From: JADKAV01 sp963704075
GTDB lineage: Bacteria > Actinomycetota > Actinomycetes > S36-B12 > UBA10799
NCBI GenBank assembly: GCA_963704075.1
Contig: CAVPGV010000019.1
Coordinates: 130,315-194,314 of the forward strand
Length of the DNA stretch: 64,000 nucleotides
Direction of reading: 5' to 3'
The stretch's first letter is position 1. The number at the start of each line of letters is the position of its first letter. Below the pieces are notes generated by a model, which saw only the letters and a program-made list of their open reading frames with translations, did no database searches and was not told where the DNA came from. Shown here in pieces: positions 19,740 through 27,246 of the stretch. The position numbers were made by a program, and so were the translations under genes.

Positions 19740-20034
19740 GTGTCCTCGAGGCGGTAGCGCGAGATCAGGCCGTACGCACCCGGCCGGTCACAGCACCGTA
19801 CTCGGCCGCGATCGCAGGGATCACCTCGAGCGCCTCCATCTGTGGCCGGTGGGCAAGATAGCGCACCTCCATGAAGGCCTCCGGGCCGACCATCGCCTCG
19901 ATGGACACGGGGTCGGCCGGGTCGAGCACCTGGCGAGGCTCGCCTGCCCACCACGACCGAGCAAACGGGTTTGGAACACCCTTCCACCGGAGACCTGGGT
20001 ACTCGACGCGTCGGGCAGGCGCTTCCGGCGACAC
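19740..20034 (-). pseudogene. Remnant of pyruvate:ferredoxin oxidoreductase alpha subunit (PorA)
   Basis: The minus strand encodes PRQVLDPADPVSIEAMVGPE and then AFMEVRYLAH, EVIPAIAAEYGAVTGR, matching the C-terminal half of actinobacterial PorA-type subunits. One frame break later comes AYGLISRYRLEDTED, the segment expected next. Both ends of the gene are missing: sequence before 20034 runs into the ybaK promoter, and similarity ends near 19740. No partner subunit is nearby. I infer a decayed fragment. Confidence 0.62.
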
Positions 20035-20038
20035 CCAA

Positions 20039-20044
20039 TAGGCT
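20039..20044 (+). promoter_or_regulatory. -10 element TAGGCT, leaderless start of ybaK-like gene
   Basis: TANNNT six bases before the ATG at 20051 places transcription start on or next to the A of the start codon. No Shine-Dalgarno is present. Confidence 0.55.
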
Positions 20045-20050
20045 GCCGAT

Positions 20051-20539
20051 ATGCAGGATTTCCCGGCTCAAGTGCGCAAGGTGCAAGCCGCACTGGCCGG
20101 CCTGGGCATCTCAGATCGGATCCGGCGCCTCCCCGAGTCCGCAGCAACCGCAGTACTGGCAGCGCAGGCTTTGGGAGTCGACAGGGCCGCGATCGCGAAC
20201 TCGCTGGTCTTCGAGGCCGACGGGAAGCCGTTGCTGACGATGATCTCCGGCGCGCACCGGGCGGACCTGCTGAAACTGGCGTCCCTGACCGACAGTCGCA
20301 AGGTCAACCGGGCCGATGCCTCATTCGTGCGTCTGCACACCGGTCAGCCGATCGGTGGCGTGGCGCCGCTGGGGCACCCGCGGCCGATCCCCACGCTGGT
20401 CGATGTCAGCCTGTCGCGACTGCGGGAGGTGTGGGCCAGCGCCGGACACCCCCGCTATGTCTTCCGGACCAGTTACGACGAGATCCTGCGGATCACCGCG
20501 GGAACCGCCGGCGAAGTCGGTGAGGCGCCCGCGGAATGA
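20051..20539 (+). CDS. YbaK/EbsC family aminoacyl-tRNA deacylase
   Basis: A 162-residue YbaK/ProX-type editing domain protein. Family hallmarks: NSLVFEADGKPLLTMISGAH, the Lys-containing DSRKVNRADASFV, and TGQPIGGVAPLGHP. Such proteins hydrolyse mischarged aminoacyl-tRNA, typically Cys-tRNA(Pro) or Ala-tRNA(Pro), in the cytosol. The ATG at 20051 follows a -10 element by six bases. Its stop overlaps the crtA-like start, so it leads the first carotenoid operon, although its function is unrelated. Confidence 0.93.
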   Translation: MQDFPAQVRKVQAALAGLGISDRIRRLPESAATAVLAAQALGVDRAAIANSLVFEADGKPLLTMISGAHRADLLKLASLTDSRKVNRADASFVRLHTGQPIGGVAPLGHPRPIPTLVDVSLSRLREVWASAGHPRYVFRTSYDEILRITAGTAGEVGEAPAE

Positions 20540-21195
20540 CCGTGCACCTCGACGTGTGGACCGTCCGCACGTCAGCCATCGGGAAGGCACTGTGGCGCAT
20601 GGCCGCCGACCCGTTCTTGCTGCGCGGGGTCCCTGGGCTGGACTTCCACAAGTCCCTAGGCACCGGCGCCGGTCGCCGGTTCACCGCCGCCGATGCCGAC
20701 CTGCGTCAGTGGGCTCTGGTGACCTGCTGGTCCGCCGAACCATTCGAGGTTCCCATGCTGGAGAAGTGGAACCGCCTCGCACGCAGTCACACCCGATTCA
20801 CCCTCGGCACGATCGCCAGTCACGGCCAATGGTCCGGACAAGACCCGTTCGTACCGGATCCCTCGCTGAAGGAGTGGACCGGGGCCGTGGCGGCAATCAC
20901 CCGGGCCCGTGTCCACATCCGGCAGTGGCGGATGTTCCAGGAGGCGGTGCCGCCGGTTGCCGCGGCCCTGGCTGACCAACCCGGCCTGATGTACCGGATC
21001 GGGATCGGCGAGGCACCGATCGGTCTGCAGGGCACCTTCAGCGTGTGGCAGGACGCGGCGGCGATCCGGGATTTCGCGTATCGGCTGCCGGCGCATCGCA
21101 CCGTGATCGATCAGACCCGCTCCACGGGTTGGTATGCGGAGGAGCTCTTCGCCCGTTTCGCGGTCCTGAAGGTCACCGGGGAGCAGCCGTGGTGA
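20536..21195 (+). CDS. Spheroidene monooxygenase-like protein (CrtA family)
   Basis: A 219-residue protein resembling CrtA, the enzyme that puts a keto group on the 2-carbon of acyclic carotenoid ends such as spheroidene. Hallmarks: LGTGAGRRFTAADADLRQWA, FTLGTIASHGQWSG, ITRARVHIRQW and GIGEAPIGLQGTFSVW. In this operon, with CruF, a glycosyltransferase and CrtD next to it, it probably oxidises the psi end of the carotenoid. The assignment of reaction is inferred from family and context. ATGA overlap with the upstream gene. Confidence 0.8.
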   Translation: MTVHLDVWTVRTSAIGKALWRMAADPFLLRGVPGLDFHKSLGTGAGRRFTAADADLRQWALVTCWSAEPFEVPMLEKWNRLARSHTRFTLGTIASHGQWSGQDPFVPDPSLKEWTGAVAAITRARVHIRQWRMFQEAVPPVAAALADQPGLMYRIGIGEAPIGLQGTFSVWQDAAAIRDFAYRLPAHRTVIDQTRSTGWYAEELFARFAVLKVTGEQPW

Positions 21196-21944
21196 GCGAC
21201 ATCGCCCGACCCACCCGTTTGACGTGGCTGCCCTGGGGGATCGTGTCCGCCAGCATTCTGGCGCAGATCACCTGGATCCTCGTACCCGCGGGACAACGGC
21301 AGGCTGTGACGACGCTGGTCGTGGTGCTGTTCGCCGCGGCCAGCATCAGCCATGCGCTCCTGGAGTTCGGCGTCCGGTGGACGGCGACCTTCGCTGCGAT
21401 ATCGGCCGGCTTCGGGCTCGGGATTGAGCTGCTCGGCCACACCACGGACATCCCGTTCGGCGCCTACTACTACTCCGAGGAACTGCAACCGCACCTGCTG
21501 GGGGTACCGGTGATCGTGCCCCTGGCGTGGCTGATGATGGCTTACCCTTCGCTGGTGCTGGCCCGCTCCCTGACCACCCGGTGGGTGGTTCCGCTGGCCG
21601 CGGTCGGACTGACGACGTGGGACTTCTTCCTCGATCCGCAGATGGTGGCCGAGGGCTACTGGGTGTGGGAGACGACCACCCCCGCTCTGCCGGGTATTCC
21701 GGGGATCCCCCTGCAGAACTACGCGGGCTGGCTGGTGGGAACGCTGCTGCTGATGTGGCTGCTGAACCGGCTGCCACATCGCGACGTGGATCTGGGAGTC
21801 CCGCTGCTGCTCTACGGATGGATGTGGATCGGGGGGATCGTGGCCAACGCCGTCTTCTTGGACCGGCCGGCGGTCGCGGTGATCGGGGGCCTGGGCATGG
21901 CCGTTCTCGGTGTCCCGTCGTTCCTGGCATGGCTACGGCGGTGA
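21192..21944 (+). CDS. cruF: Carotenoid 1,2-hydratase CruF-like membrane protein
   Basis: A 250-residue polytopic membrane protein of the CruF family (former DUF422). It shows FGLGIELLGHTTDIPFGAYY and PLAWLMMAYPS, TTWDFFLDPQMV, GYWVWE, and NYAGWLVG. CruF adds water to the C1',2' double bond of the psi end of lycopene or gamma-carotene, creating the tertiary hydroxyl that is later glycosylated. The GTG at 21192 overlaps the crtA-like stop; GTG 21189 is also in frame. The gene overlaps the following glycosyltransferase, typical of cruF-glycosyltransferase pairs. Confidence 0.88.
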   Translation: MSDIARPTRLTWLPWGIVSASILAQITWILVPAGQRQAVTTLVVVLFAAASISHALLEFGVRWTATFAAISAGFGLGIELLGHTTDIPFGAYYYSEELQPHLLGVPVIVPLAWLMMAYPSLVLARSLTTRWVVPLAAVGLTTWDFFLDPQMVAEGYWVWETTTPALPGIPGIPLQNYAGWLVGTLLLMWLLNRLPHRDVDLGVPLLLYGWMWIGGIVANAVFLDRPAVAVIGGLGMAVLGVPSFLAWLRR

Positions 21945-23041
21945 GGGTTCTGCGGGGTGCGATGGGTGCGGCAGCGGTGCTGTGCGCAGCCGCCAGTGCC
22001 CTGAGCCTGGTGAACCTGCGGCACCTGCGCCGCCCCGTTGGGGGAGACACCCGAGCCCGGATCAGTGTCCTGGTGCCCGCGCGCGACGAAGCCGATCGCA
22101 TCGGACCGACGCTGGCCAGCCTGCGGACCTTGACCGGGGTCGCGGAGATCTTGGTCCTCGACGACCACTCCAGCGACGACACCGCCCGCTTGGTGCAGGC
22201 AGCCGGCCTGCGGGTCATCCGTTCCACCGAGGAACCACCCGCGGGGTGGCTGGGCAAGCCGTGGGCCTGCCAGAGGCTGGCCGAGGCCGCCACCGGGGAC
22301 GTCCTGGTGTTCATCGACGCCGATGTCGAACTGGCTCCCGGCGCCGCGCGGGCCGCCGCCGGTCTGCTCCACGAACTGGACCTCGTGTGTCCGTACCCCC
22401 GCCAGATCACCAGGGGCTGGCTGCAAAGGCTCGTGCAGCCGCTTCTGCAGTGGTCCTGGTTGACCTTCCTGCCGCTGACCCTTGCTGAGCGTTCCTCCCA
22501 CCCCACGTTGTCGGCCGGCAATGGTCAGTTCGTGGCCGTCCGCCGGGATGCCTATTTCGCCGCGGGCGGACACGCGGCCGTGCACGGAGAGGTACTGGAG
22601 GATCTCGCCCTGGTGCGCCGGTTCAAGGCGACGGGCCATCGGGTGGCGATGGCGGACGGCACACACCTCGCGGCCTGTCGCATGTATTCCGGGCAGGACG
22701 ACCTCATCGCGGGGTACACGAAGTCTCTGCACGACGCCTTCGGAATGCCCACGGTGGCGCTGCTGGGCCTGATGTACGTGCTGCCGGTCGCCGGCCTGCT
22801 CAGTTCTGATCCCCCGACCCGACGGCGCGCGATCGCCGCCTACCTGGCCGCCGTGGCCGGGCGCGCGGCGGTCGCCGCCAGAACACGGCAGCCGGGCGTG
22901 GACGTCTGGGCCCACCCGTTGTCCATCGTGGCTCTGGGGGTCCTGTACGGACGGTCGGTCGTGGCCGCCCGGCGCAGCAGCATCACGTGGCGCGGGCGCC
23001 AGGTGCCCGGGCGTGACCGAACAGCACGGGTTCCCCGGTGA
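21941..23041 (+). CDS. Glycosyltransferase family 2, probable carotenoid glycosyltransferase
   Basis: About 366 residues: a short hydrophobic N-terminus, a GT-A domain with ISVLVPARDEADRI, EILVLDDHSSDDT and the metal-binding FIDADVELAPG, GNGQF and EDLALVRRFK, then C-terminal membrane helices. It resembles CruC/CrtQ-type enzymes that transfer glucose to hydroxylated carotenoid ends at the membrane. The GTG at 21941 overlaps the cruF stop; an in-frame ATG lies at 21929. Its 3' end runs 59 bp into the convergent VanX-like gene. Confidence 0.85.
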   Translation: MRVLRGAMGAAAVLCAAASALSLVNLRHLRRPVGGDTRARISVLVPARDEADRIGPTLASLRTLTGVAEILVLDDHSSDDTARLVQAAGLRVIRSTEEPPAGWLGKPWACQRLAEAATGDVLVFIDADVELAPGAARAAAGLLHELDLVCPYPRQITRGWLQRLVQPLLQWSWLTFLPLTLAERSSHPTLSAGNGQFVAVRRDAYFAAGGHAAVHGEVLEDLALVRRFKATGHRVAMADGTHLAACRMYSGQDDLIAGYTKSLHDAFGMPTVALLGLMYVLPVAGLLSSDPPTRRRAIAAYLAAVAGRAAVAARTRQPGVDVWAHPLSIVALGVLYGRSVVAARRSSITWRGRQVPGRDRTARVPR

Positions 23042-23717
23042 CCGCGGCCCAATAGCGCGTGCCGTACTCCCAGTGCCACCACTCCTGGGGATGCTGCACG
23101 AAACCCGCGCCGGACATGGCGGCCGCCAGCAGACGACGTAGGTCGCGTTCGAGTGACGGCCCATCCGGCTCCAGTGCATCGGCGGCGGCCTGCGGGACGA
23201 ACGCGTCGAAGCGGGTTCCCAGGGACAGTGCGTACCCGCGCCAGGTGAGGGTGAGGTCCACCGTGCCGCCGCTGGCATGCGGCGGGCACCGCCGCGGGTC
23301 GGGATCGGGATAGGCCACGAACCCAGGGGCCAGGCTGGTGTCCTCGTACACGCGATCGTGCAGCACGGCCTGCAGCCGTGGATCGCGCCAGGCGTCCCAT
23401 ACGGCCAGCCCGAACGCCGCGGGCAAGACATCGAGCGCCCGCAACAGTCGGTGCACGGCGACCGGACGCAGCCACGCGCCGGGAACGGCATGCGGCCACC
23501 CCTCGTGCCAATAGGCACCGAGGACCCTGATCCGAGGGTGGGCGATCGGCACCAGCGGGGTCGGGCCGGCGGCAGGAGCATCGGGCAGCGGGTCGGCTTC
23601 CGCCCGGTGCCCGATCGCCGGCAATCGGTCCGCCCACGGGCCGGTTGTCAGTCCCACCGCCGCGGGATCGCTGCTGGCCCACGCATAGTCCGGGAGCTCG
23701 TTCGGAACAGCCTGCAC
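22983..23717 (-). CDS. M15 family D-Ala-D-Ala dipeptidase (VanX-like)
   Basis: About 244 residues, with the zinc-ligand motif HASGGTVDLTL (form of SxHxxGxxxD) and the second motif EWWHWEYG carrying the catalytic Glu and the last His. VanX/DdpX enzymes hydrolyse D-Ala-D-Ala; in genomes without van genes they usually serve peptidoglycan turnover. No van ligase or regulator is present, so there is no reason to infer glycopeptide resistance. No clear signal peptide. The start is uncertain; I chose GTG at 23717 because longer versions would run through the divergent crtD promoter. Confidence 0.83.
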   Translation of the reverse strand: MQAVPNELPDYAWASSDPAAVGLTTGPWADRLPAIGHRAEADPLPDAPAAGPTPLVPIAHPRIRVLGAYWHEGWPHAVPGAWLRPVAVHRLLRALDVLPAAFGLAVWDAWRDPRLQAVLHDRVYEDTSLAPGFVAYPDPDPRRCPPHASGGTVDLTLTWRGYALSLGTRFDAFVPQAAADALEPDGPSLERDLRRLLAAAMSGAGFVQHPQEWWHWEYGTRYWAAVTGEPVLFGHARAPGARAT

Positions 23718-23739
23718 ACCACTATCCAACCCCCGTCGA

Positions 23740-23745
23740 TAGCCT
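23740..23745 (+). promoter_or_regulatory. -10 element TAGCCT, leaderless start of crtD
   Basis: TAGCCT lies exactly six bases before the GTG at 23752, which predicts a leaderless mRNA. It supports this GTG as the start. Confidence 0.55.
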
Positions 23746-23751
23746 TTTGGC

Positions 23752-25227
23752 GTGGCGAGGATCGCGGTGGTCGGGGCGGGCATGGGTGGCCTGGCCGTCG
23801 CGGCACGCCTTTCGGTGCTCGGCCATGACGTCACCGTCTACGAGCAAGCCGCCGGACCGGGCGGCAAGAACGCGGGCCTGATACACGACGGTTTCCGGTT
23901 CGACATGGGGCCGAGCACCCTGACCCTGCCGGCGGTGTACCGGGACCTGTTCCTCAAGACCGGGCGCAGCCTCGAGGAGTCGGTGGACCTGCAGGAGGTG
24001 GACCCGGCATTCGGGTACCACTTCCCCGACGGCACCTCACTGACGCTCCCGGGGGCGGGTGCGGGGGCGTGCGCCAACGCGATGCAGGAGGCCTTCGGTG
24101 GGGACGCCGGGCGCGAATGGCGAGCCCTGTTGCGCCGCGCCGGCCAGATCTGGGCACTCACGCGCAGCGACGTGCTGGGGCGGGCGCTGGACTCCTACCG
24201 GGATCTGCTGCCCCTGGCTCGCTCCCCGCAGCGGCTGCGCACTGTCGCCCCCTGGCGGACCATGCGCCAGTTGGGTCACGCCACACTCAGCGACCAGCGT
24301 GCGCGGATGATCCTCGATCGCTACGCGACATATACCGGGTCCGACCCCCGACGCAGCCCTGCCGCTCTGGTCACGATCCCCTTCGTCGAGCAGACGTTCG
24401 GCGTCTGGCATGTGGGCGGGGGTCTGCACACCCTTGCCGACGCCTTGTACCAGCGCTGCCTGGATGTGGGGACGACGTTCGTCTTCAACACCTCGGTGGA
24501 GCAGATCACCACGGGCGCCGCCGGCGTGACCGGCGTGCGGATCCACGACGGGTCGACGGTCGAGGCCGACGTGGTGGTGGCCGATGCCGACGCCCGCACG
24601 GTCTACGGCACGCTCGTGCTGGACCGCCGCGCCCGCGGACCACTGCAGCGACTGGCCAAGATGCAGCCGTCCTTCTCCGGATTCGTCCTCCTGTTGGCAG
24701 TCGAGGGGCGGACCCCGGGCATCCGTCACCACAACGTGTGGTTCCCGGCGGACTACGACGCCGAGTTCGACCAGTTGTTCAGCAAGAACCCGGCCCCGGT
24801 GACCGACCCGGCGATCTACGCCTGCGTGCCCGACGACCCGGCCATGCGCCCCGACGGCGCGGAGTCCTGGTTCATCTTGGTCAACGCGCCTACGCAGGAT
24901 CCGCCGGTCATGGACTGGTCGGCGCAGGCCGAGGACTACGCCGACCACGTGCTGGCTGTTCTGGCCGAGCGTGGCGTCGACCTGCGGTCCCGGATCCGGT
25001 GGCGCCGGGTGCGCACACCCGAAGACCTGGCAGCCGGCACCGCCTCCCCCGGTGGCAGCATCTACGGGATGTCCAGCAACGGTCGACTGTCCACCGCGCT
25101 GCGGCCCGCGAACCGCAGCCCCATCCCCGGTTTGTTCCTCGTCGGGGGGTCGGCGCACCCCGGCGGCGGCCTGCCCCTGGTCGGTATGGGTGCGGAGATC
25201 GTGGCCGCCGAGATCGGCCGGGCTTGA
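23752..25227 (+). CDS. crtD: Carotenoid 3',4'-desaturase, CrtD-like (phytoene desaturase family)
   Basis: A 491-residue FAD-dependent amine oxidase-fold enzyme: N-terminal dinucleotide fold IAVVGAGMGGLAVAARL, then FDMGPSTLTLP, and a C-terminal FAD segment GLFLVGGSAHPGGGLPLVGM. A separate CrtI lies at 28.3 kb, so this second paralog next to cruF most likely desaturates C3',4' of the 1'-hydroxylated end, as CrtD does in sioxanthin and myxol pathways. CrtO-type ketolase or another desaturase cannot be excluded. It is divergent from the VanX-like gene. Confidence 0.84.
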   Translation: MARIAVVGAGMGGLAVAARLSVLGHDVTVYEQAAGPGGKNAGLIHDGFRFDMGPSTLTLPAVYRDLFLKTGRSLEESVDLQEVDPAFGYHFPDGTSLTLPGAGAGACANAMQEAFGGDAGREWRALLRRAGQIWALTRSDVLGRALDSYRDLLPLARSPQRLRTVAPWRTMRQLGHATLSDQRARMILDRYATYTGSDPRRSPAALVTIPFVEQTFGVWHVGGGLHTLADALYQRCLDVGTTFVFNTSVEQITTGAAGVTGVRIHDGSTVEADVVVADADARTVYGTLVLDRRARGPLQRLAKMQPSFSGFVLLLAVEGRTPGIRHHNVWFPADYDAEFDQLFSKNPAPVTDPAIYACVPDDPAMRPDGAESWFILVNAPTQDPPVMDWSAQAEDYADHVLAVLAERGVDLRSRIRWRRVRTPEDLAAGTASPGGSIYGMSSNGRLSTALRPANRSPIPGLFLVGGSAHPGGGLPLVGMGAEIVAAEIGRA

Positions 25228-25439
25228 TCAAGGTCGGCGACCCTCATGGATACCGGTGAGTGCGTCACGGGATGGATCCAGGAGCGTTTGGCTCTCGGAC
25301 TCCCGCGGTGCTTCGGATCCAAAGGGAGCTTATGTCCGTCGGGCGGCCATGAACCAGAGAGAGTCGGCGACACGACGAAGCTCCGCAGACCGGCGTGCGA
25401 CGCGTGGCCTGCCTGTCGTTGCCCGAGTCAGTCTTGCGT

Positions 25440-25503
25440 CCTTCTGGTGAAGATCCGACCAGTGACAGGTCGTTCTGTCACCAGAAGGCGCCGGCGCCTT
25501 CTG
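25440..25503. terminator. Overlapping hairpins, probable bidirectional terminator
   Basis: CCTTCTGGTGA (25440-25450) is complementary to 25478-25488. Bases 25482-25503 form a perfect 22-base palindrome (CAGAAGGCGCC and its complement). The middle CAGAAGG can pair left or right but not both, so the two hairpins are mutually exclusive. The location between convergent genes suggests termination of both. Confidence 0.6.
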
Positions 25504-25536
25504 AACCTGCGCGGGCGGCACGGCCACCAGAGGTCG
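25466..25536 (+). repeat. Dispersed intergenic repeat, copy 2
   Basis: Partner of 6899-6981: a 25-base block (25466-25490) with two differences, then GCCACCAGAGGTCG at 25523-25536. It overlaps the hairpin structures here. Confidence 0.6.
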
Positions 25537-25555
25537 TATCCAAGACGCCCCTGTG

Positions 25556-26203
25556 TCAATCGTCCGAGGACGACAGACGGCTTCGCACCGCCCACAGAAC
25601 CTGGCCGAATCCCGCCACCGCCACGATCAATGCCACCCACCCGCCGATCAGCGCCCAGATGACCCCGGCGGTGGCCGCCGCGATCAGGAACATACCCACG
25701 ATCAGGACCCGCGTCGGTCGCTCCGACAAGCTGATCACGCCGATCTCGGTGAAACCCACACCCGCAGCGCGAGCGCGTGTGTACTCCTGCAGGAACGCCA
25801 AGCACGCCGCCGCCACCGCCGGCCACGGGTTCGAGGCGGCAAGACCCAGGCCCACGAGCAGCGCGGCATCCCCGACCCGGTCGGCCACGCTGTCCAGGAC
25901 GTAGCCGAAATCCGACGATCGCCCGGTCATGATCGCCACTGCGCCGTCCAGATTGTCGATCAGCCCGGCAACCAGCGCGACCACGCCTGCCAGGAACAGA
26001 CGATCGGTGACCACCCAGTACGGCACGGACACTGCCACCAGCATGCCCAGCACCGTCACGGCGTTGGGCGACATCCGCAGCAGGACCAGGGGTTTGGCCA
26101 GCACATACGTGACGGTCAACCAAGCCTGCACCGGGATCGACGTCCGCGGATCGAGCCCGCCATGCAGCACCGCCCAGCGTTCGAAGTAGTCGCTGCGCGT
26201 CAC
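25556..26203 (-). CDS. CDP-alcohol phosphatidyltransferase family protein
   Basis: A 215-residue membrane protein with five or six helices. The family motif reads DNLDGAVAIMTGRSSDFGYV then LDSVADRVGD: the Asp residues and Gly of DGxxAR-x8-G-x3-D-x3-D are present, but the Arg after Ala is Ile. Such enzymes transfer a phosphatidyl group from CDP-diacylglycerol to an alcohol such as inositol phosphate or glycerol phosphate; the Arg-to-Ile change makes the substrate class uncertain. It overlaps metF by four bases. Confidence 0.82.
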   Translation of the reverse strand: MTRSDYFERWAVLHGGLDPRTSIPVQAWLTVTYVLAKPLVLLRMSPNAVTVLGMLVAVSVPYWVVTDRLFLAGVVALVAGLIDNLDGAVAIMTGRSSDFGYVLDSVADRVGDAALLVGLGLAASNPWPAVAAACLAFLQEYTRARAAGVGFTEIGVISLSERPTRVLIVGMFLIAAATAGVIWALIGGWVALIVAVAGFGQVLWAVRSRLSSSDD

Positions 26204-27087
26204 ACCGTCAAGCCTAGATCCCGGTAGACGCGCAACGTGGAGAACGAACGATTCAGCGTGTAGAAATGCAGACCTGGGGCGCCCGCCTCGAGCAGTGCCG
26301 CGCTCATGGTGGAGGCGATCTCGACACCGTGTTCGACGACGGCTTGCGGATCGTCGGCGATCCGGTCGAACTGTTCGATCATGGGTCCGGGCAACGGCGT
26401 GCCGGACAACTGCGCGAAGCGCTGCAGTTGCGCGACGTTCGTCACCGGCATGATCCCCGGGATGATCGGCATGGTGACCCCCGCACGATGCGCGCGGTCC
26501 ACGAAACGCAGGTACGTCTCGACCTCGAAGAAGAATTGCGTCATCGCGAAGTCGGCGCCTCGGTCCTGCTTGGCCTTGAGCACCTGGACGTCGAAGTCCA
26601 GCGACGCGGAACCCGGATGTTTGTCCGGGAAAGCCGCGACCCCGATGCTAAAGGTTCCCAGTCGGGAGATGAACTCGACCAATTCGTCGGCGTGCTCGAG
26701 TCCGCCAGGGGTGGAGGTCCACGGCGCCTGCGGCCCGCCCACCGGATCCCCGCGCAGCGCCAGGACGTGATGCACCCCGGCGTCCGCGTAGGCGGCTACC
26801 ACCCCGCGCAACTCAGCCACGGTCGAGCCGACGCAGGTCAGATGGCCCATCGGTGTGAGGGTCGTCTGATGGGCGATCTGCGCGGTTATCTCCACCGTCC
26901 GGTCACGGGTGGTGCCACCTGCCCCGTACGTCACCGACACCAACGTGGGATGCAAGGGCTCGAGCCGGCGGATCGCATCCCAAAGGTGCCCCGTGCCCTC
27001 AGGGGTCTTCGGGGGGAAGAATTCGAAGGAGAAGGAGCGGCCGCCGGCGTCGATGCGCTCACGCACGGACGATCGGGTGGCGGGCAT
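26200..27087 (-). CDS. metF: Methylenetetrahydrofolate reductase
   Basis: A 295-residue MetF reducing 5,10-methylene-THF to 5-methyl-THF for methionine synthesis. Hallmarks: FSFEFFPPKTPEG, VSVTYGAGG, HLTCVGST, LALRGDP and FAMTQFFFE, IPGIMPV, and GLHFYTLNRS at the C-terminus. Normal length. ATG at 27087 is preceded six bases upstream by a TAGAAT -10 element. Conserved position beside the polyprenyl synthase, as in Mycobacterium (Rv2172c-Rv2173). Confidence 0.96.
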   Translation of the reverse strand: MPATRSSVRERIDAGGRSFSFEFFPPKTPEGTGHLWDAIRRLEPLHPTLVSVTYGAGGTTRDRTVEITAQIAHQTTLTPMGHLTCVGSTVAELRGVVAAYADAGVHHVLALRGDPVGGPQAPWTSTPGGLEHADELVEFISRLGTFSIGVAAFPDKHPGSASLDFDVQVLKAKQDRGADFAMTQFFFEVETYLRFVDRAHRAGVTMPIIPGIMPVTNVAQLQRFAQLSGTPLPGPMIEQFDRIADDPQAVVEHGVEIASTMSAALLEAGAPGLHFYTLNRSFSTLRVYRDLGLTV

Positions 27088-27093
27088 GCGTGG

Positions 27094-27099
27094 ATTCTA
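27094..27099 (-). promoter_or_regulatory. -10 element TAGAAT, leaderless start of metF
   Basis: TAGAAT on the minus strand, six bases before the ATG at 27087; the clearest of the leaderless-type promoters here. Confidence 0.65.
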
Positions 27100-27233
27100 G
27101 GAGGTCGAACCGGGACCGCGGACGAGCAGGGCGACCGGTACCGGACCCGAACCCGTCAGGTCGGGTGCGTCGTGCAGTCACCGGACGTGGCGGTAAGCAC
27201 GGTGGCCAGGATGCCGCCGGTGGGCGCTGGCCG

Positions 27234-27239
27234 TAGATT
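27234..27239 (+). promoter_or_regulatory. -10 element TAGATT upstream of crtE
   Basis: TAGATT lies seven bases before the ATG at 27247, consistent with a leaderless or nearly leaderless transcript for the crtE-crtI operon. Confidence 0.5.
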
Positions 27240-27246
27240 TGGGGGT

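Larger units (their letters stand above)
25228..25555. other. Intergenic region between convergent crtD and CDP-alcohol transferase
   Basis: About 330 bp without a supported gene. It contains two overlapping hairpins (25440-25488 and 25482-25503) and a copy of the dispersed repeat (25466-25536). Confidence 0.6.

Noticed and set aside
22983..23717. Glycopeptide-resistance (vanX) locus
   Set aside because: Only a VanX-like dipeptidase is present; no vanA/H-type ligase, dehydrogenase or VanRS pair is nearby, and such enzymes also serve cell-wall recycling.
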